From positions 1 to 64,000 of the forward strand of contig CAZLWA010000097.1 of the NCBI GenBank assembly GCA_964563165.1: a stretch of 64,000 nt of DNA, in the 5' to 3' direction. The stretch's first letter is position 1. Each line of letters opens with the position of its first letter. The stretch is from CAZLWA01 sp964563165. GTDB lineage: Bacteria > CLD3 > SB21. The notes beneath the pieces were generated by a model. It searched no databases, had not been told where the DNA came from, and was given only the letters and a program-made list of their open reading frames with translations. Made by a program: the position numbers and the translations under genes. Positions 8,348 through 16,584 of this stretch are shown piece after piece.

Positions 8348-8640
8348 ACGAGGGGTTTGACTTTATTATTATATTTAGTTCTTTAAAAATCATATAGGTG
8401 GTGAGAAATTTTGAGTTTGAAAACTTCATGGCCTGATAATATAAAATATAATCGTCTGAAAAGCAAAGTTTAATTGTCGGGCCGTTTGGACTTCCATTCA
8501 AATTAATTTAAAGCTGCTACTTCAGAAAATCCTGTCAATATTAGAGAAAATTTACTCCCGGCAACCCGGCGGTTATCAAGAAAAAAAATAAGAAAAGCAG
8601 ACGGTAAGCCGAATTTTGTCGAGGATAATCATTTATCTTG

Positions 8641-8656
8641 TCCCGATACATCGGAA
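8641..8656. repeat. CCGATnnATCGG palindrome in rnpB (3'-proximal copy)
   Basis: CCGAT-AC-ATCGG lies between the P18-like hairpin and the conserved 3' end of the RNase P RNA, probably in a P19-type helix. Confidence 0.65.
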
Positions 8657-8750
8657 CCTTCCGCTCTAAAATGGCATCCTAAAGGTGCCATTCCGGGCGA
8701 AATGCGATCTACCCGAAGATGCTCTTGCGAATGGAGCAGGCGGCTCTTTG

Positions 8751-8766
8751 TCCCGATGAATCGGAA
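8751..8766. repeat. CCGATnnATCGG palindrome in rnpB (middle copy)
   Basis: CCGAT-GA-ATCGG follows the conserved GAGCAAGATCAAATA segment in transcript order, in the P16/P17 hairpin region. Its flanks (TGTCC and GGAAC) match those of the 8641 copy. Confidence 0.65.
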
Positions 8767-8861
8767 CACACCTTCATATTTGATCTTGCTCCGGACGGGG
8801 TTTGGCATGATGCGAAATTACGATCGCACCCCGTGCGCTCTTACCGCACGTTTTCACCCTT

Positions 8862-8881
8862 TCCCCCGATAAATCGGGGGA
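8862..8881. repeat. CCGATnnATCGG palindrome in rnpB (5'-proximal copy)
   Basis: TCCCCCGAT-AA-ATCGGGGGA is a perfect palindrome with 9-bp arms, placed between ACAGAAAACAAACC and the GGTAAGAGCGCAC element, the expected P12 region. Confidence 0.65.
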
Positions 8882-9072
8882 GGTTTGTTTTCTGTTCCAC
8901 TTTCCGTTATGAAATCCTCACAAATTCCATACCCGCCATTGCCCCGGTTCCCCGGAACTCTGACGGCGCCGTGCCTTGCGGAGTTCGGACTTTCCTCATC
9001 TTCGACCCGATTTCTCGAAAACGAAAACGCGATTATCTCGTCTGCTTTTCAAAGAACAAATTCGAATACATT

Positions 9073-9144
9073 TAACCGCAAAGGCCGCAAAGAAACTCAA
9101 TGCAATTCCCTCTTACTTCAGTTCCTTTGCGTTCTTTGCGGTTA
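9073..9144. repeat. TAACCGCAAAG...CTTTGCGGTTA hairpin repeat
   Basis: TAACCGCAAAG (9073-9083) and CTTTGCGGTTA (9134-9144) are perfect inverted arms. A second near-repeat of the arm (CCGCAAAGAAAC against GTTCCTTTGCG) extends each side to about 23 nt. It starts 22 nt upstream of the rnpB 5' end, so it overlaps or borders the rnpB promoter region. The rest of the gap to 9287 is AT-rich and shows no gene. Confidence 0.65.
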
Positions 9145-9287
9145 GATCCTATTCAGCAGATTACGATAATTTACACAAAATTACAACCCCTGTTTTTAAA
9201 CCATCAGAAAAATATTTGCATTTATTTCTATTTTAAGCTATATTATACGCGCTTTTCTCTTCCAAAACTCGCTTTACGGTATTCTGC

Positions 9288-10445
9288 ATGAAGCAAAAAT
9301 ACGACGTCGTCATCATTGGCGCGGGATGCATCGGAACCAGCATTGCCAGCCATTTGGGTGCGATGGGCTGCACGGACGTGCTGGTCTTGGAAAAAGAAAA
9401 AATGGTCGGCTTGGGCTCCACTGCCAAATGCGCCGGCGGCGTACGGGCGCAGTTCTCCACGCCGGTCAATATCTACATGAGCCATTACAGCATACTTGAA
9501 TTTGAAAAACTTGATAAAGAATACGGCATCCAGTTCGTCCAATGCGGATATCTATTCGTTCTGAAAACGGACGAGCAAAAGGCGCGTTATCTGAAGAACA
9601 TGGAAATTCAGCAAAAACACGGCGTTGCAGTAACGTTCATCACCAAAGACGAAATTGCACAACTTGCGCCTCATTACGGGCTCGACGGCGTGGTCGGAGG
9701 AACGTTTGGGAAGAAAGACGGCCTGATCGATCCGTACATGATGGTGGACGCGGATTTCAAAAAGTCCAGAAAATTTAATATCGAATTTGAAACGGATACG
9801 CCGTGCACCGGGTTCAGAACTTCAAACGGAAAGATCACCCACGTCGTGACGCCTAAAGGCGAGATCGGCTGCGGCATGGCCGTCAATGCCGCGGGTCCTT
9901 ATGCAAAAGAAATCGGAAAAATGCTGGATATAACAATTCCGATCGAGCCGGTACGGCGCATGATCACTACGACCGGCGAACTGGATTTTGTGACGGATCA
10001 ATTCCCCATGATCGTGGACGTGACTACCGGTATGTACATGCACAAAGAAGGCAAAGGCCTGTTGATCGGGCTCGCCAACACGGATGAAAAACCCGGCTAC
10101 GATGAAACGATTGACAATGATTTCCTGGATAAGATGCTGATGACCGCGCTGGATGTCATGCCGTATCTGGAGAATGCGGAAATTAAAACCAAATATCCCG
10201 GTACGTGGGCGGGCTTGTATGAAACGACGCCGGATCATCACAGTATTCTGAGCTTTGTTCCTCGGATCAGGAATTTCATCGTGGCCGGCGGATTCAGCGG
10301 GCACGGCTTGATGCACGCCCCCGCGGCGGGACAAGCGATCGCAGAATTGGTTGCCAAAGGAAAATGCGAAACTTTTGATCTGCACCCTTTGCGTTTTGAG
10401 CGGTTTGAGCAGGGCGACCTTACGGTGGAAGGAAATGTGATCTAG
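9288..10445 (+). CDS. FAD-dependent oxidoreductase, DadA/glycine oxidase family
   Basis: A 385-residue flavoprotein. The N-terminal Rossmann dinucleotide motif VVIIGAGCIGTSIASHLG has its glycines at 11, 13 and 16. EKEKMVGLGSTAKCAGGVR and a C-terminal GGFSGHGLMHAPAAGQAIAEL, which resembles the FAD-contacting end of sarcosine, glycine or D-amino acid oxidases, follow. It probably oxidises a secondary or D-amino acid, but the substrate is not readable. It is the first gene of the plus-strand block and is followed 79 nt later by nrnA. No soxA/D/G partners or electron acceptor genes are adjacent. Confidence 0.8.
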   Translation: MKQKYDVVIIGAGCIGTSIASHLGAMGCTDVLVLEKEKMVGLGSTAKCAGGVRAQFSTPVNIYMSHYSILEFEKLDKEYGIQFVQCGYLFVLKTDEQKARYLKNMEIQQKHGVAVTFITKDEIAQLAPHYGLDGVVGGTFGKKDGLIDPYMMVDADFKKSRKFNIEFETDTPCTGFRTSNGKITHVVTPKGEIGCGMAVNAAGPYAKEIGKMLDITIPIEPVRRMITTTGELDFVTDQFPMIVDVTTGMYMHKEGKGLLIGLANTDEKPGYDETIDNDFLDKMLMTALDVMPYLENAEIKTKYPGTWAGLYETTPDHHSILSFVPRIRNFIVAGGFSGHGLMHAPAAGQAIAELVAKGKCETFDLHPLRFERFEQGDLTVEGNVI

Positions 10446-10524
10446 GTGAGATTCCGTCGGCCGGACGAGATTCTCCACGCGGGTATCATTTATAAACGTT
10501 GACTAATACAAGGATTTGACGCGC

Positions 10525-11514
10525 ATGTTCCAATCTATTGAACGGCTGGTGAAAAAGTCCAGGAATTTCGTTCTGACGACGCACGTTCATCCCGACGGCG
10601 ACGGTCTGGGAAGCGAAATCGGAATGTACACTTTTTTGAAGATGATGAAAAAAAAGCCGCGCATCATCAACACCAGCGACGTCCCCAAGCAGTATCAATT
10701 CCTCAACGCCAATCATGAAATTGAAACGTACGATCCGTACAAACATGACAAGATCATCGATCAGGCGGATGTGATCTTTGTTTTGGACATCAGCGTTTCC
10801 AAGCGCCTCGACCGCATGCAGGCGGTGGTGATGGACGCGCCCGCCAGACGCATCTGCATTGACCACCATTTGGACAATGACGGACTGGGCCATTACAATT
10901 GCGTGGACGATAGATCTCCGGCGACCGCGGAATTGATTTACAATTTCATTAAATATTTCAAAGGTAAGATTAATTTTAAAATTGCGCGTGCGCTGTACAC
11001 GGCGCTGGTGACGGATACCGGCGGATTCCGCTTCAACGCCACGCGGCCCGCCACCCACCGTATTGCGGCGGAGTTTTTAGAACTCGGCGTCAAGCCCAAT
11101 GAAATATACTCCAATGTCTTCGAACAGGGAAATTCAAACATCTTGAAATTGCTCGGGCATATGCTGGATCGTTTGAAAGAAGAATGCAACGGCGCGGTGA
11201 ATTGGGCGTATCTCACCGATGAAGATTTCGAAGAAACCCGCACCGAGCGAAGCGATACGGAAGGTTTTGTGGATTACACATTAAAATTGGAAAAATCCAT
11301 GGCGGGGGTCTTCTTCTATGAAACGTCCGAAGGATACACCAAAGTCAGCCTGCGCTCCAAAGGCGACGTCGATATTCAGAAATTTGCGCGGCAGTTCGGC
11401 GGAGGAGGGCACATGCACGCCTCGGGTATTACACTCAAGACGCCCTTCAAAAAAACCATGAACGAGATCATGAAAAAATTGAAGGTGTATTACAACAAGA
11501 ATTACGGAAAATAA
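10525..11514 (+). CDS. nrnA: DHH/DHHA1 phosphoesterase, NrnA-type (nanoRNase / pAp phosphatase)
   Basis: A DHH phosphoesterase of about 329 residues. HVHPDGDGLGSE is at 20-31, VLDIS and CIDHHLDN follow, and DTGGFRFNAT is in the middle. The DHHA1 end has FGGGGHMHASG. The family degrades short oligoribonucleotides, pAp and linear pApA. I start it at ATG 10525, which has AAGGA about 10 nt upstream; a TTG at 10516 is in frame but too close to that site. Since cdaA (27109) makes c-di-AMP, this enzyme could finish its breakdown, but that is inference. It is followed 47 nt later by pepA. Confidence 0.88.
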   Translation: MFQSIERLVKKSRNFVLTTHVHPDGDGLGSEIGMYTFLKMMKKKPRIINTSDVPKQYQFLNANHEIETYDPYKHDKIIDQADVIFVLDISVSKRLDRMQAVVMDAPARRICIDHHLDNDGLGHYNCVDDRSPATAELIYNFIKYFKGKINFKIARALYTALVTDTGGFRFNATRPATHRIAAEFLELGVKPNEIYSNVFEQGNSNILKLLGHMLDRLKEECNGAVNWAYLTDEDFEETRTERSDTEGFVDYTLKLEKSMAGVFFYETSEGYTKVSLRSKGDVDIQKFARQFGGGGHMHASGITLKTPFKKTMNEIMKKLKVYYNKNYGK

Positions 11515-11561
11515 TCTTTTTAAAATTTAATTCACGTTCCTATTTTTTAAGGAAATCGTTT

Positions 11562-13079
11562 ATGCTCGTTCATGCAAAACATTCGAATCTCACGCATTGG
11601 AAATCCGAACTTACCGTGGTTTTTATAAACGAATCGGAAGAACCGGATTCATGGGTCAATCAGCTTCAGGAAATTTTCGGAAATCTGATCGACAAGATCG
11701 CAAAAGGAAAAGAATTCGGCGCGGAAGAAGACGCGTATCAGCTCCTGCACGGCAATTCCAAGACCAACAGCAAGCGCATCGACCTGATCGGCTTGGGTAA
11801 TCCCAAAGAGATCGACATCGAGACGATCCGAAAAACCTCCGCCAAAGCGGCGAAGGCAGCGATTCGCATGAATTTGGAAAAAATCACTTTTGCGTTCCCG
11901 AAGAGCCTGACGAAGTTCGGCCTGAGCGACGAACTGCTCGCGCAAGCGATCGTCGAAGGCGCGCTGCTCGCCAATTACCGTTTTGACAAATATCAAACGA
12001 ACAAAGACAAAAAGAAATATACGGGGCTGCAAGAGGTGGCGATCATCACCGAAGGCTCGCCGAACGAAGCCATCCAGCGCGGCGTGCATGCGGCCCAGAC
12101 CATTTGCGAGGCGGTGAATTTCGCGCGCGACCTGGCCAATGCGCCGGGAAATGAATTACCTCCGCGGGAACTCGCCGACCGCGCGGCGCACATGTGCAGG
12201 AAGAACAAGATCAAATGTTCGATTTTCAACGAGCAAAAGATAAAATCACTGAAAATGGGCGGAATTCTGGGTGTATCGCAAGGCAGTGCGGAGCCGCCGC
12301 GTTTCATTATCATGGAATACAAGGCGGCGAAGTCGGTCAATTCAAAACCGATCGTGCTCGTCGGTAAGGGACTAACATTTGATGCGGGCGGAATTTCCAT
12401 CAAACCCGCACAAGATATGGACCGGATGAAGTTTGATATGTCCGGCGCAGCCGCCGTGATCGGGATCATGCAGGCCGTTGCCAATCTGAAACTTCCTCTC
12501 TACGTGGTGGGCATTGTCCCCTCTTGCGAGAATTTACTCGGGAGCCGCGCATACAGACCGGGCGACGTGCTGACCATGTATTCCGGGAAAACGGTTGAAA
12601 TTATCAATACGGATGCGGAAGGACGATTGGTCCTGGCGGACGCATTAGCCTACGCTCAAAAATACAAACCGGAAACCCTCGTTGATTTCGCCACGCTGAC
12701 AGGCCATGTCGTGGTTGCTCTCGGCACGCACGGCGCGGGAATGCTGGGAACGGATGACAAAATGAAAGCGCGTTTGACGGATGCTTCCAAAGTTTGTGCG
12801 GAAAAAATTTGGGAATTACCGATATGGAAAGAATTTGACAAGCAGATCAAGAGCCATATCGCAGATATCAAGAATACCGGCGGGCGCCACGGCGGAGCGA
12901 GCACAGCCGCCGTGTTTCTCAAACACTTTGTCGGCGATTATCCGTGGGTTCATTTGGATATAGCCGGCACGGCCAATACCGAAGAAGAAATGCCTTACAC
13001 GGGAAAGGCCTCCGCTACCGGCTTCGGGATCCGCCTGATGGTGGAAGCATTGAGGAAGTGGAATGTAGTGAAGGCTTAA
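11562..13079 (+). CDS. pepA: Leucyl aminopeptidase (M17 family)
   Basis: A cytosolic M17 metallopeptidase of 505 residues that removes N-terminal residues from peptides. The signature NTDAEGR is at 349-355 and is followed by LVLADAL. The metal/active-site segment VGKGLTFDAGGISIKP is upstream of it, and GTGGRHGG-like and THGAGMLG segments fit the family. AAGGA lies 9 nt upstream of the ATG. Length is normal for a two-domain PepA. Possible DNA-binding roles known from E. coli PepA cannot be inferred here. Confidence 0.93.
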   Translation: MLVHAKHSNLTHWKSELTVVFINESEEPDSWVNQLQEIFGNLIDKIAKGKEFGAEEDAYQLLHGNSKTNSKRIDLIGLGNPKEIDIETIRKTSAKAAKAAIRMNLEKITFAFPKSLTKFGLSDELLAQAIVEGALLANYRFDKYQTNKDKKKYTGLQEVAIITEGSPNEAIQRGVHAAQTICEAVNFARDLANAPGNELPPRELADRAAHMCRKNKIKCSIFNEQKIKSLKMGGILGVSQGSAEPPRFIIMEYKAAKSVNSKPIVLVGKGLTFDAGGISIKPAQDMDRMKFDMSGAAAVIGIMQAVANLKLPLYVVGIVPSCENLLGSRAYRPGDVLTMYSGKTVEIINTDAEGRLVLADALAYAQKYKPETLVDFATLTGHVVVALGTHGAGMLGTDDKMKARLTDASKVCAEKIWELPIWKEFDKQIKSHIADIKNTGGRHGGASTAAVFLKHFVGDYPWVHLDIAGTANTEEEMPYTGKASATGFGIRLMVEALRKWNVVKA

Positions 13080-13104
13080 ATACTGAAGCGGAGACAACCA
13101 TGAA

Positions 13105-13667
13105 ATGGCAGATTTTTTTGACAAGAATTCTCAATGGATTTTTTCAGGAATTGGAGTTTTCATAATCAGTTTAGTTCTCATCCAAATTAAGTGGCTTTTA
13201 GTAAAGAAAATAGCAGTAAAGATGGTGATAGAATTATCATGAAGGATAGTAGCGTAACTCTAATGAATAGTGATAATAGCAGCGTCAAGATAGTGCAAAT
13301 CAAACTCAAAACGGTCTTATTAGTAGAAAAAGAGGAAACAGCCCAGCGGACGGCATCAAGCATTGATCCATCGGCAATAATGAAAGAGATTAAAGATCAC
13401 CCCTATTGCAGCAGGATTTTGCGGCATCACAATATGTTGGCTTAAACGTGAAATGGACTTTAAAACTGTTTCACATTAGTTCAAAAAATGATAATAAAAT
13501 AGAGGTTTGTTGCACTTAACGGATCAGCTATTTCCAGACACACCGCAGATTATCCGATATTCAAGACATCTAAAGCAGGTAAATTGTCTGAAATCTCTGG
13601 AAAGATAATTAAATGTGCGAAGTATCATATATTTCTGGAGCCTGAGAGTATTCAAGAACTAACCTAA
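13105..13667 (+). pseudogene. Frameshifted remnant of a small membrane-anchored, OB-fold-like hypothetical protein
   Basis: One gene appears to be broken across several frames. From ATG 13105: MADFFDKNSQWIFSGIGVF, then a hydrophobic stretch. From about 13200 in a second frame: SSKDGDRIIMKDSSVTLMN on to PSAIMKEIKDHP. From about 13403 in a third frame: LLQQDFAASQYVGLNVKW on to NDNKIEVCCT. From about 13521 a further shift gives DYPIFKTSKAGKL, SGKIIKCAKYHIFLE and ESIQELT, with a stop at 13665. Joined, these make about 187 residues: an N-terminal membrane anchor, a linker and a beta-rich domain. From memory the pieces match an uncharacterised family with a YVGxxVxW strand and a SGKI...LE C-terminus. 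At least three frame changes make it a pseudogene or, less likely, a badly assembled spot. Confidence 0.65.
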
Positions 13668-13810
13668 ATGGCGTCGCTTAACAAAAATCCCTTGCATTTC
13701 ATCCCCTATTCCCCTACCTTTTGACTCAAACAATGATTTATCTTAAAGTTTTATTATAGATCACAGAATTTTTTTAACCTGAATAGGCAGAAATTTTATT
13801 CGTTTTGTGG

Positions 13811-13841
13811 GGTAAGATTAGTTTTATCTTACCATTTTATT
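13811..13841 (+). terminator. Possible intrinsic terminator upstream of rng
   Basis: GGTAAGAT (13811-13818) and ATCTTACC (13826-13833) form a perfect 8-bp stem with a 7-nt loop, followed by ATTTTATT. The stem is AU-rich and the U tract interrupted, so termination strength is uncertain. Confidence 0.4.
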
Positions 13842-13846
13842 CAGTT

Positions 13847-13858
13847 CCGATTTATCGG
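13847..13858. repeat. CCGATnnATCGG palindrome, intergenic copy
   Basis: CCGAT-TT-ATCGG directly follows the hairpin at 13811-13833. It has the same core as the three copies in rnpB and the one at 4428. Confidence 0.55.
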
Positions 13859-13972
13859 GACGATTTTATAAAATTGTTCAATGACCCTTTCTATCGGGGT
13901 TTTCGGACTGCTTGCTTGAATATTACGGATTGACCATCCGTTTCTGCCCTATTCGTATCGAATAGGATTTCC

Positions 13973-15523
13973 ATGAAAAAAGAGATTATTATTAACTCAA
14001 CCGTGGCGGAAACGCGCATCGCCATCGTTGAAGACGAACGTCTAGTAGAAATTTTCGTCGAACGTCCCGAAAAAGAGCGGATGGTCGGCGATATCTACAA
14101 AGGCCGCGTAGCCAAAGTCCTGCCCGGGATGAAAGCTTCCTTCATCAACGTCGGCATGAAACAAGATGCCTTCCTCCATTTCTCCGATATCGGCGACAAT
14201 ACACACGAGTATGCCGCCATGGCAGACACGGCGGACGATTCCGACGAAACGGAAGTGGCTCCCCAAAAGAAGACCAAAGTTATTCACAACCATGACAGCC
14301 GCGGAAGATTTCTGCGCCGCGATCAGGAGATCCTGGTTCAGATCATCAAAGAGCCGATCTACAACAAAGGCGCACGCGTCACGTCAGAGATCTCCATTCC
14401 CGGCCGTTTTACCGTCCTCATTCCCAACGATCCATCCGAAATGATCGGCATTTCAAGGAAGATCATGAGCATTCAGGAACGCAAGCGTCTAAAAAAAGTA
14501 GCCCGTGAAGTCAAGCCGTCGGGATTCGGGCTTATCGTGCGCACGAATGCGGAAAACAAAGACGAAGCCGTTTTGCGAAACGACATTGAAACTTCCATCG
14601 CCACGTGGAAAGAGATTGACAAAAAAGCGCAATCGGTTAAAGCCCCGACGATGGTCTATAAAGATATGGAAATGGTCTCGAGCATTATCAGGGACCTTTT
14701 CTCAAACGACGTCTCGCGCGTACTCATTGACGACAAAAAGCTGCACAAATCCATCGCCAGTTACATTTCGGTGACTTCCCCGGCGTTACTGAACCGCATT
14801 GAGCTTTATAAAGAAAGCAAACCGATCTTTGACCTGTACAATGTCGAGCAGGATATTCAGCAAAGTATCGAGAAAAGAGTTCCGCTCAAGAACGGCGGCT
14901 ACATCATTATCGAGCACACCGAAGCGCTGATCTCCGTGGATGTCAACAGCGGAAAATTTGTCGGGCGCGGATCGTACGAAGACAACGCGCTCGCCGTCAA
15001 TATGACCGCGGCGCGTGAAATTACCCAGCAGCTGCGTTTGCGCGATATCGGAGGCTTGATCGTCATTGACTTTATCGATCTGCGCGACGACCGCAACAAG
15101 AGAAAACTTCTTGAAGAGATGAAACACGGGCTCCGAAAGGACCGCGCTAAATTCAGTATCCTGCCGATGGATGAATACGGATTGATCGAACTGACCCGTG
15201 AGCGCATTCGGCCGAGCATCATGTTTTCGCTGAGCGAACCCTGCCCCGCCTGCACCGGCACGGGTCGCGTCGGAAACAGGACGACGCTGTACAATAAGAT
15301 TGACCGTTGGACGCGGCGCTTTAAAAAAGATCACCGCTTTCCCTCCCGTTTGCAGTTTGTCGTTCATCCCGATATTATCGATCAGATCGAGCCCAAAATG
15401 AAGAAAATGAAATGGAAATATCTTATCTTTGCCGATCTACTGGGCGAAGAGCAAATGCGGCTGGACGAATTCCGCGTGATCCTGCGCAGCGGCGAAGATA
15501 TTACGGATACGTATGCGGCGTAA
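13973..15523 (+). CDS. rng: Ribonuclease G (Rne/Rng family)
   Basis: A 516-residue endoribonuclease of the RNase E/G family, the short form without the RNase E scaffold tail. An S1 domain occupies roughly residues 37-130 (GDIYKGRVAKVLPGMKASF). The Mg-binding catalytic aspartates are D323 in SVDVNSGK and D366 in IVIDFIDL. The zinc-link CPAC (C424, C427) is present. It should cleave single-stranded AU-rich RNA and mature 16S rRNA. The ATG at 13973 has a weak AGGA about 6 nt upstream. Around residues 85-110 an acidic/basic insertion (DDSDETEVAPQKKTK) interrupts the S1 domain. Confidence 0.94.
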   Translation: MKKEIIINSTVAETRIAIVEDERLVEIFVERPEKERMVGDIYKGRVAKVLPGMKASFINVGMKQDAFLHFSDIGDNTHEYAAMADTADDSDETEVAPQKKTKVIHNHDSRGRFLRRDQEILVQIIKEPIYNKGARVTSEISIPGRFTVLIPNDPSEMIGISRKIMSIQERKRLKKVAREVKPSGFGLIVRTNAENKDEAVLRNDIETSIATWKEIDKKAQSVKAPTMVYKDMEMVSSIIRDLFSNDVSRVLIDDKKLHKSIASYISVTSPALLNRIELYKESKPIFDLYNVEQDIQQSIEKRVPLKNGGYIIIEHTEALISVDVNSGKFVGRGSYEDNALAVNMTAAREITQQLRLRDIGGLIVIDFIDLRDDRNKRKLLEEMKHGLRKDRAKFSILPMDEYGLIELTRERIRPSIMFSLSEPCPACTGTGRVGNRTTLYNKIDRWTRRFKKDHRFPSRLQFVVHPDIIDQIEPKMKKMKWKYLIFADLLGEEQMRLDEFRVILRSGEDITDTYAA

Positions 15524-15575
15524 GTAATGGACGATTGACAATGGTCATTCGTAATTCGTAATTCGAAAATATTTT

Positions 15576-16343
15576 ATGTTTCTTCATCAAAGTACAGTTT
15601 ACGGTCCTTTGCATTCGCGGCGATTGGGGAATTCTTTGGGAATCAATCTCCTGCCGACGCAGCGTAAGGTGTGCAACTTTGAATGTATCTATTGCGAGTG
15701 CGGCTGGACGGATACCAACGCAAAGGACAAGCTGCCGACGCTTGAGGAATTTAATCGCGAATTTGAAGTCAAGTTAAAAGCATTAACGGATGAAGGATCT
15801 GCATTGGATCATATAACTTTTGCAGGCAACGGAGAGCCGACGCTGCATCCGCAGTTCGATGAAATTATTGATTCCACTGTCGCCGGACGCAACCGTTATT
15901 TCCCCAAAGCCCGCGTCGCCGTGCTATCTAATGCGACCCGCATTCAAAATGAAAAAGTTTTCAGAGCGTTAAAGAAAATTGACGATTGTGTTCTTAAACT
16001 CGACGCAGGAACCGAAAAAATGTTTCAGTTGATCGACCTGCCCGATAAAGGAATTACCCTTGAGAAAACGGTGAAGGATTTAAAACAATTTGAAGGCGAT
16101 GTAATAATTCAGACGATGTTTTTACGCGGGTACTATAAGGACCAATCCGTCGACAATACGGTCGACGAAGAGGTTTCCGCATGGATCAGCCTTCTTCGGG
16201 ACATTCACCCGAAGTCGGTGATGGTGTACACCATTGACCGTGAAACGCCTGCGGAAGGTTTGCAAAAAGTTTCTAAAATGGATCTGGAAAAAATAGCCGA
16301 CAGAGTATGGAAAGCGGGAATCCCTGCGGAGAGTTTTGCGTAG
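15576..16343 (+). CDS. Radical SAM protein (COG0731-like)
   Basis: A radical SAM protein of 255 residues. Its 4Fe-4S/SAM cluster is bound by C33, C37 and C40 in CNFECIYC. TFAGNGEPTLHP is the GE motif of the SAM pocket. The N-terminus (YGPLHSRRLGNSLGINLLP) is characteristic of COG0731 Fe-S oxidoreductases related to the TYW1 core. The reaction is unknown. It follows rng by 52 nt; the gap carries a short ATTCGTAATTCGTAATTCG tandem repeat and no ribosome binding site is evident, so cotranscription is uncertain. Confidence 0.82.
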   Translation: MFLHQSTVYGPLHSRRLGNSLGINLLPTQRKVCNFECIYCECGWTDTNAKDKLPTLEEFNREFEVKLKALTDEGSALDHITFAGNGEPTLHPQFDEIIDSTVAGRNRYFPKARVAVLSNATRIQNEKVFRALKKIDDCVLKLDAGTEKMFQLIDLPDKGITLEKTVKDLKQFEGDVIIQTMFLRGYYKDQSVDNTVDEEVSAWISLLRDIHPKSVMVYTIDRETPAEGLQKVSKMDLEKIADRVWKAGIPAESFA

Positions 16344-16352
16344 TATGCCTAA

Positions 16353-16486
16353 GACTCCCCTCCTGCTTAAGGAGGGATGCCCTGCGCCAGACCTGTCAGC
16401 CTCTGGCTGAGGCGCATCAGCCTCAGGCTGAGAAGGGCGGGGTGGTCAACCTCCCCTTACTCCTCCTTGAAAAGGAGGGGAATTAA
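16353..16486. repeat. CCCCTCCT...AGGAGGGG composite inverted repeat
   Basis: This begins with a small hairpin (CCCTCC-TGCTTAA-GGAGGG, about 16358-16375) and ends with another (CTCCTTGAAAAGGAG, about 16463-16478). Between them are the GCCTCTGGCTGAGGC and CAGCCTCAGGCTGA palindromes. The outer arms are inverted relative to each other. It directly follows the radical SAM stop codon, so the first hairpin could act in transcription termination, but there is no U tract. A partial further copy lies near 16530-16555. Confidence 0.65.
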
Positions 16487-16584
16487 ATTCGGAAGGTAGG
16501 TGGTTTTGAATTACAGTAATTTTATCTCCCCTGACCCTTCCTGCAAAGGTGGAAAATTAAAATGCCAAAAAGGTGAAAGGATTC

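Larger units (their letters stand above)
8592..9050 (-). ncRNA. rnpB: RNase P RNA, bacterial type A
   Basis: The minus strand shows the conserved landmarks in order: GAGGAAAGTCCGAACTCC near the 5' end, GGAACAGAAAACAAACC, GGTAAGAGCGCAC, CCGGAGCAAGATCAAATA, and CAAAATTCGGCTTAC at the 3' end. The outer P1 helix closes with GAAAAGCAGACG at the 5' end and CGTCTGC at the 3' end, which sets the boundaries. The RNA is the catalytic subunit that matures tRNA 5' ends. It is about 459 nt, longer than E. coli rnpB. Part of the extra length comes from three CCGATnnATCGG palindromes in peripheral hairpins. Confidence 0.96.
13668..13972. other. Intergenic region between the pseudogene and rng
   Basis: About 305 nt without a supportable gene. 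It contains the hairpin at 13811-13833 and a CCGATTTATCGG palindrome at 13847-13858. A nearby CTATCGGGGTTTTCGG segment (about 13890) may be a degenerate relative. The rest is AT-rich and shows no clear promoter. Confidence 0.5.

Noticed and set aside
8368..8373. recJ promoter based on TATAAT
   Set aside because: No -35 hexamer was found at 16-18 nt; the region is AT-rich, so the match alone is weak.
8719..9075. Open frames on the plus strand across rnpB
   Set aside because: The strand opposite carries a complete RNase P RNA with all conserved blocks, so these frames are chance.
13191..13445. Independent 84-residue gene starting at a GTG
   Set aside because: It has no ribosome binding site, and the flanking frames continue the same protein family on both sides, so it is one piece of the pseudogene at 13105-13667.
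16353..16486. CRISPR array or IS element
   Set aside because: The repeats are palindromic and irregularly spaced, with no unique spacers, transposase or target duplication visible.
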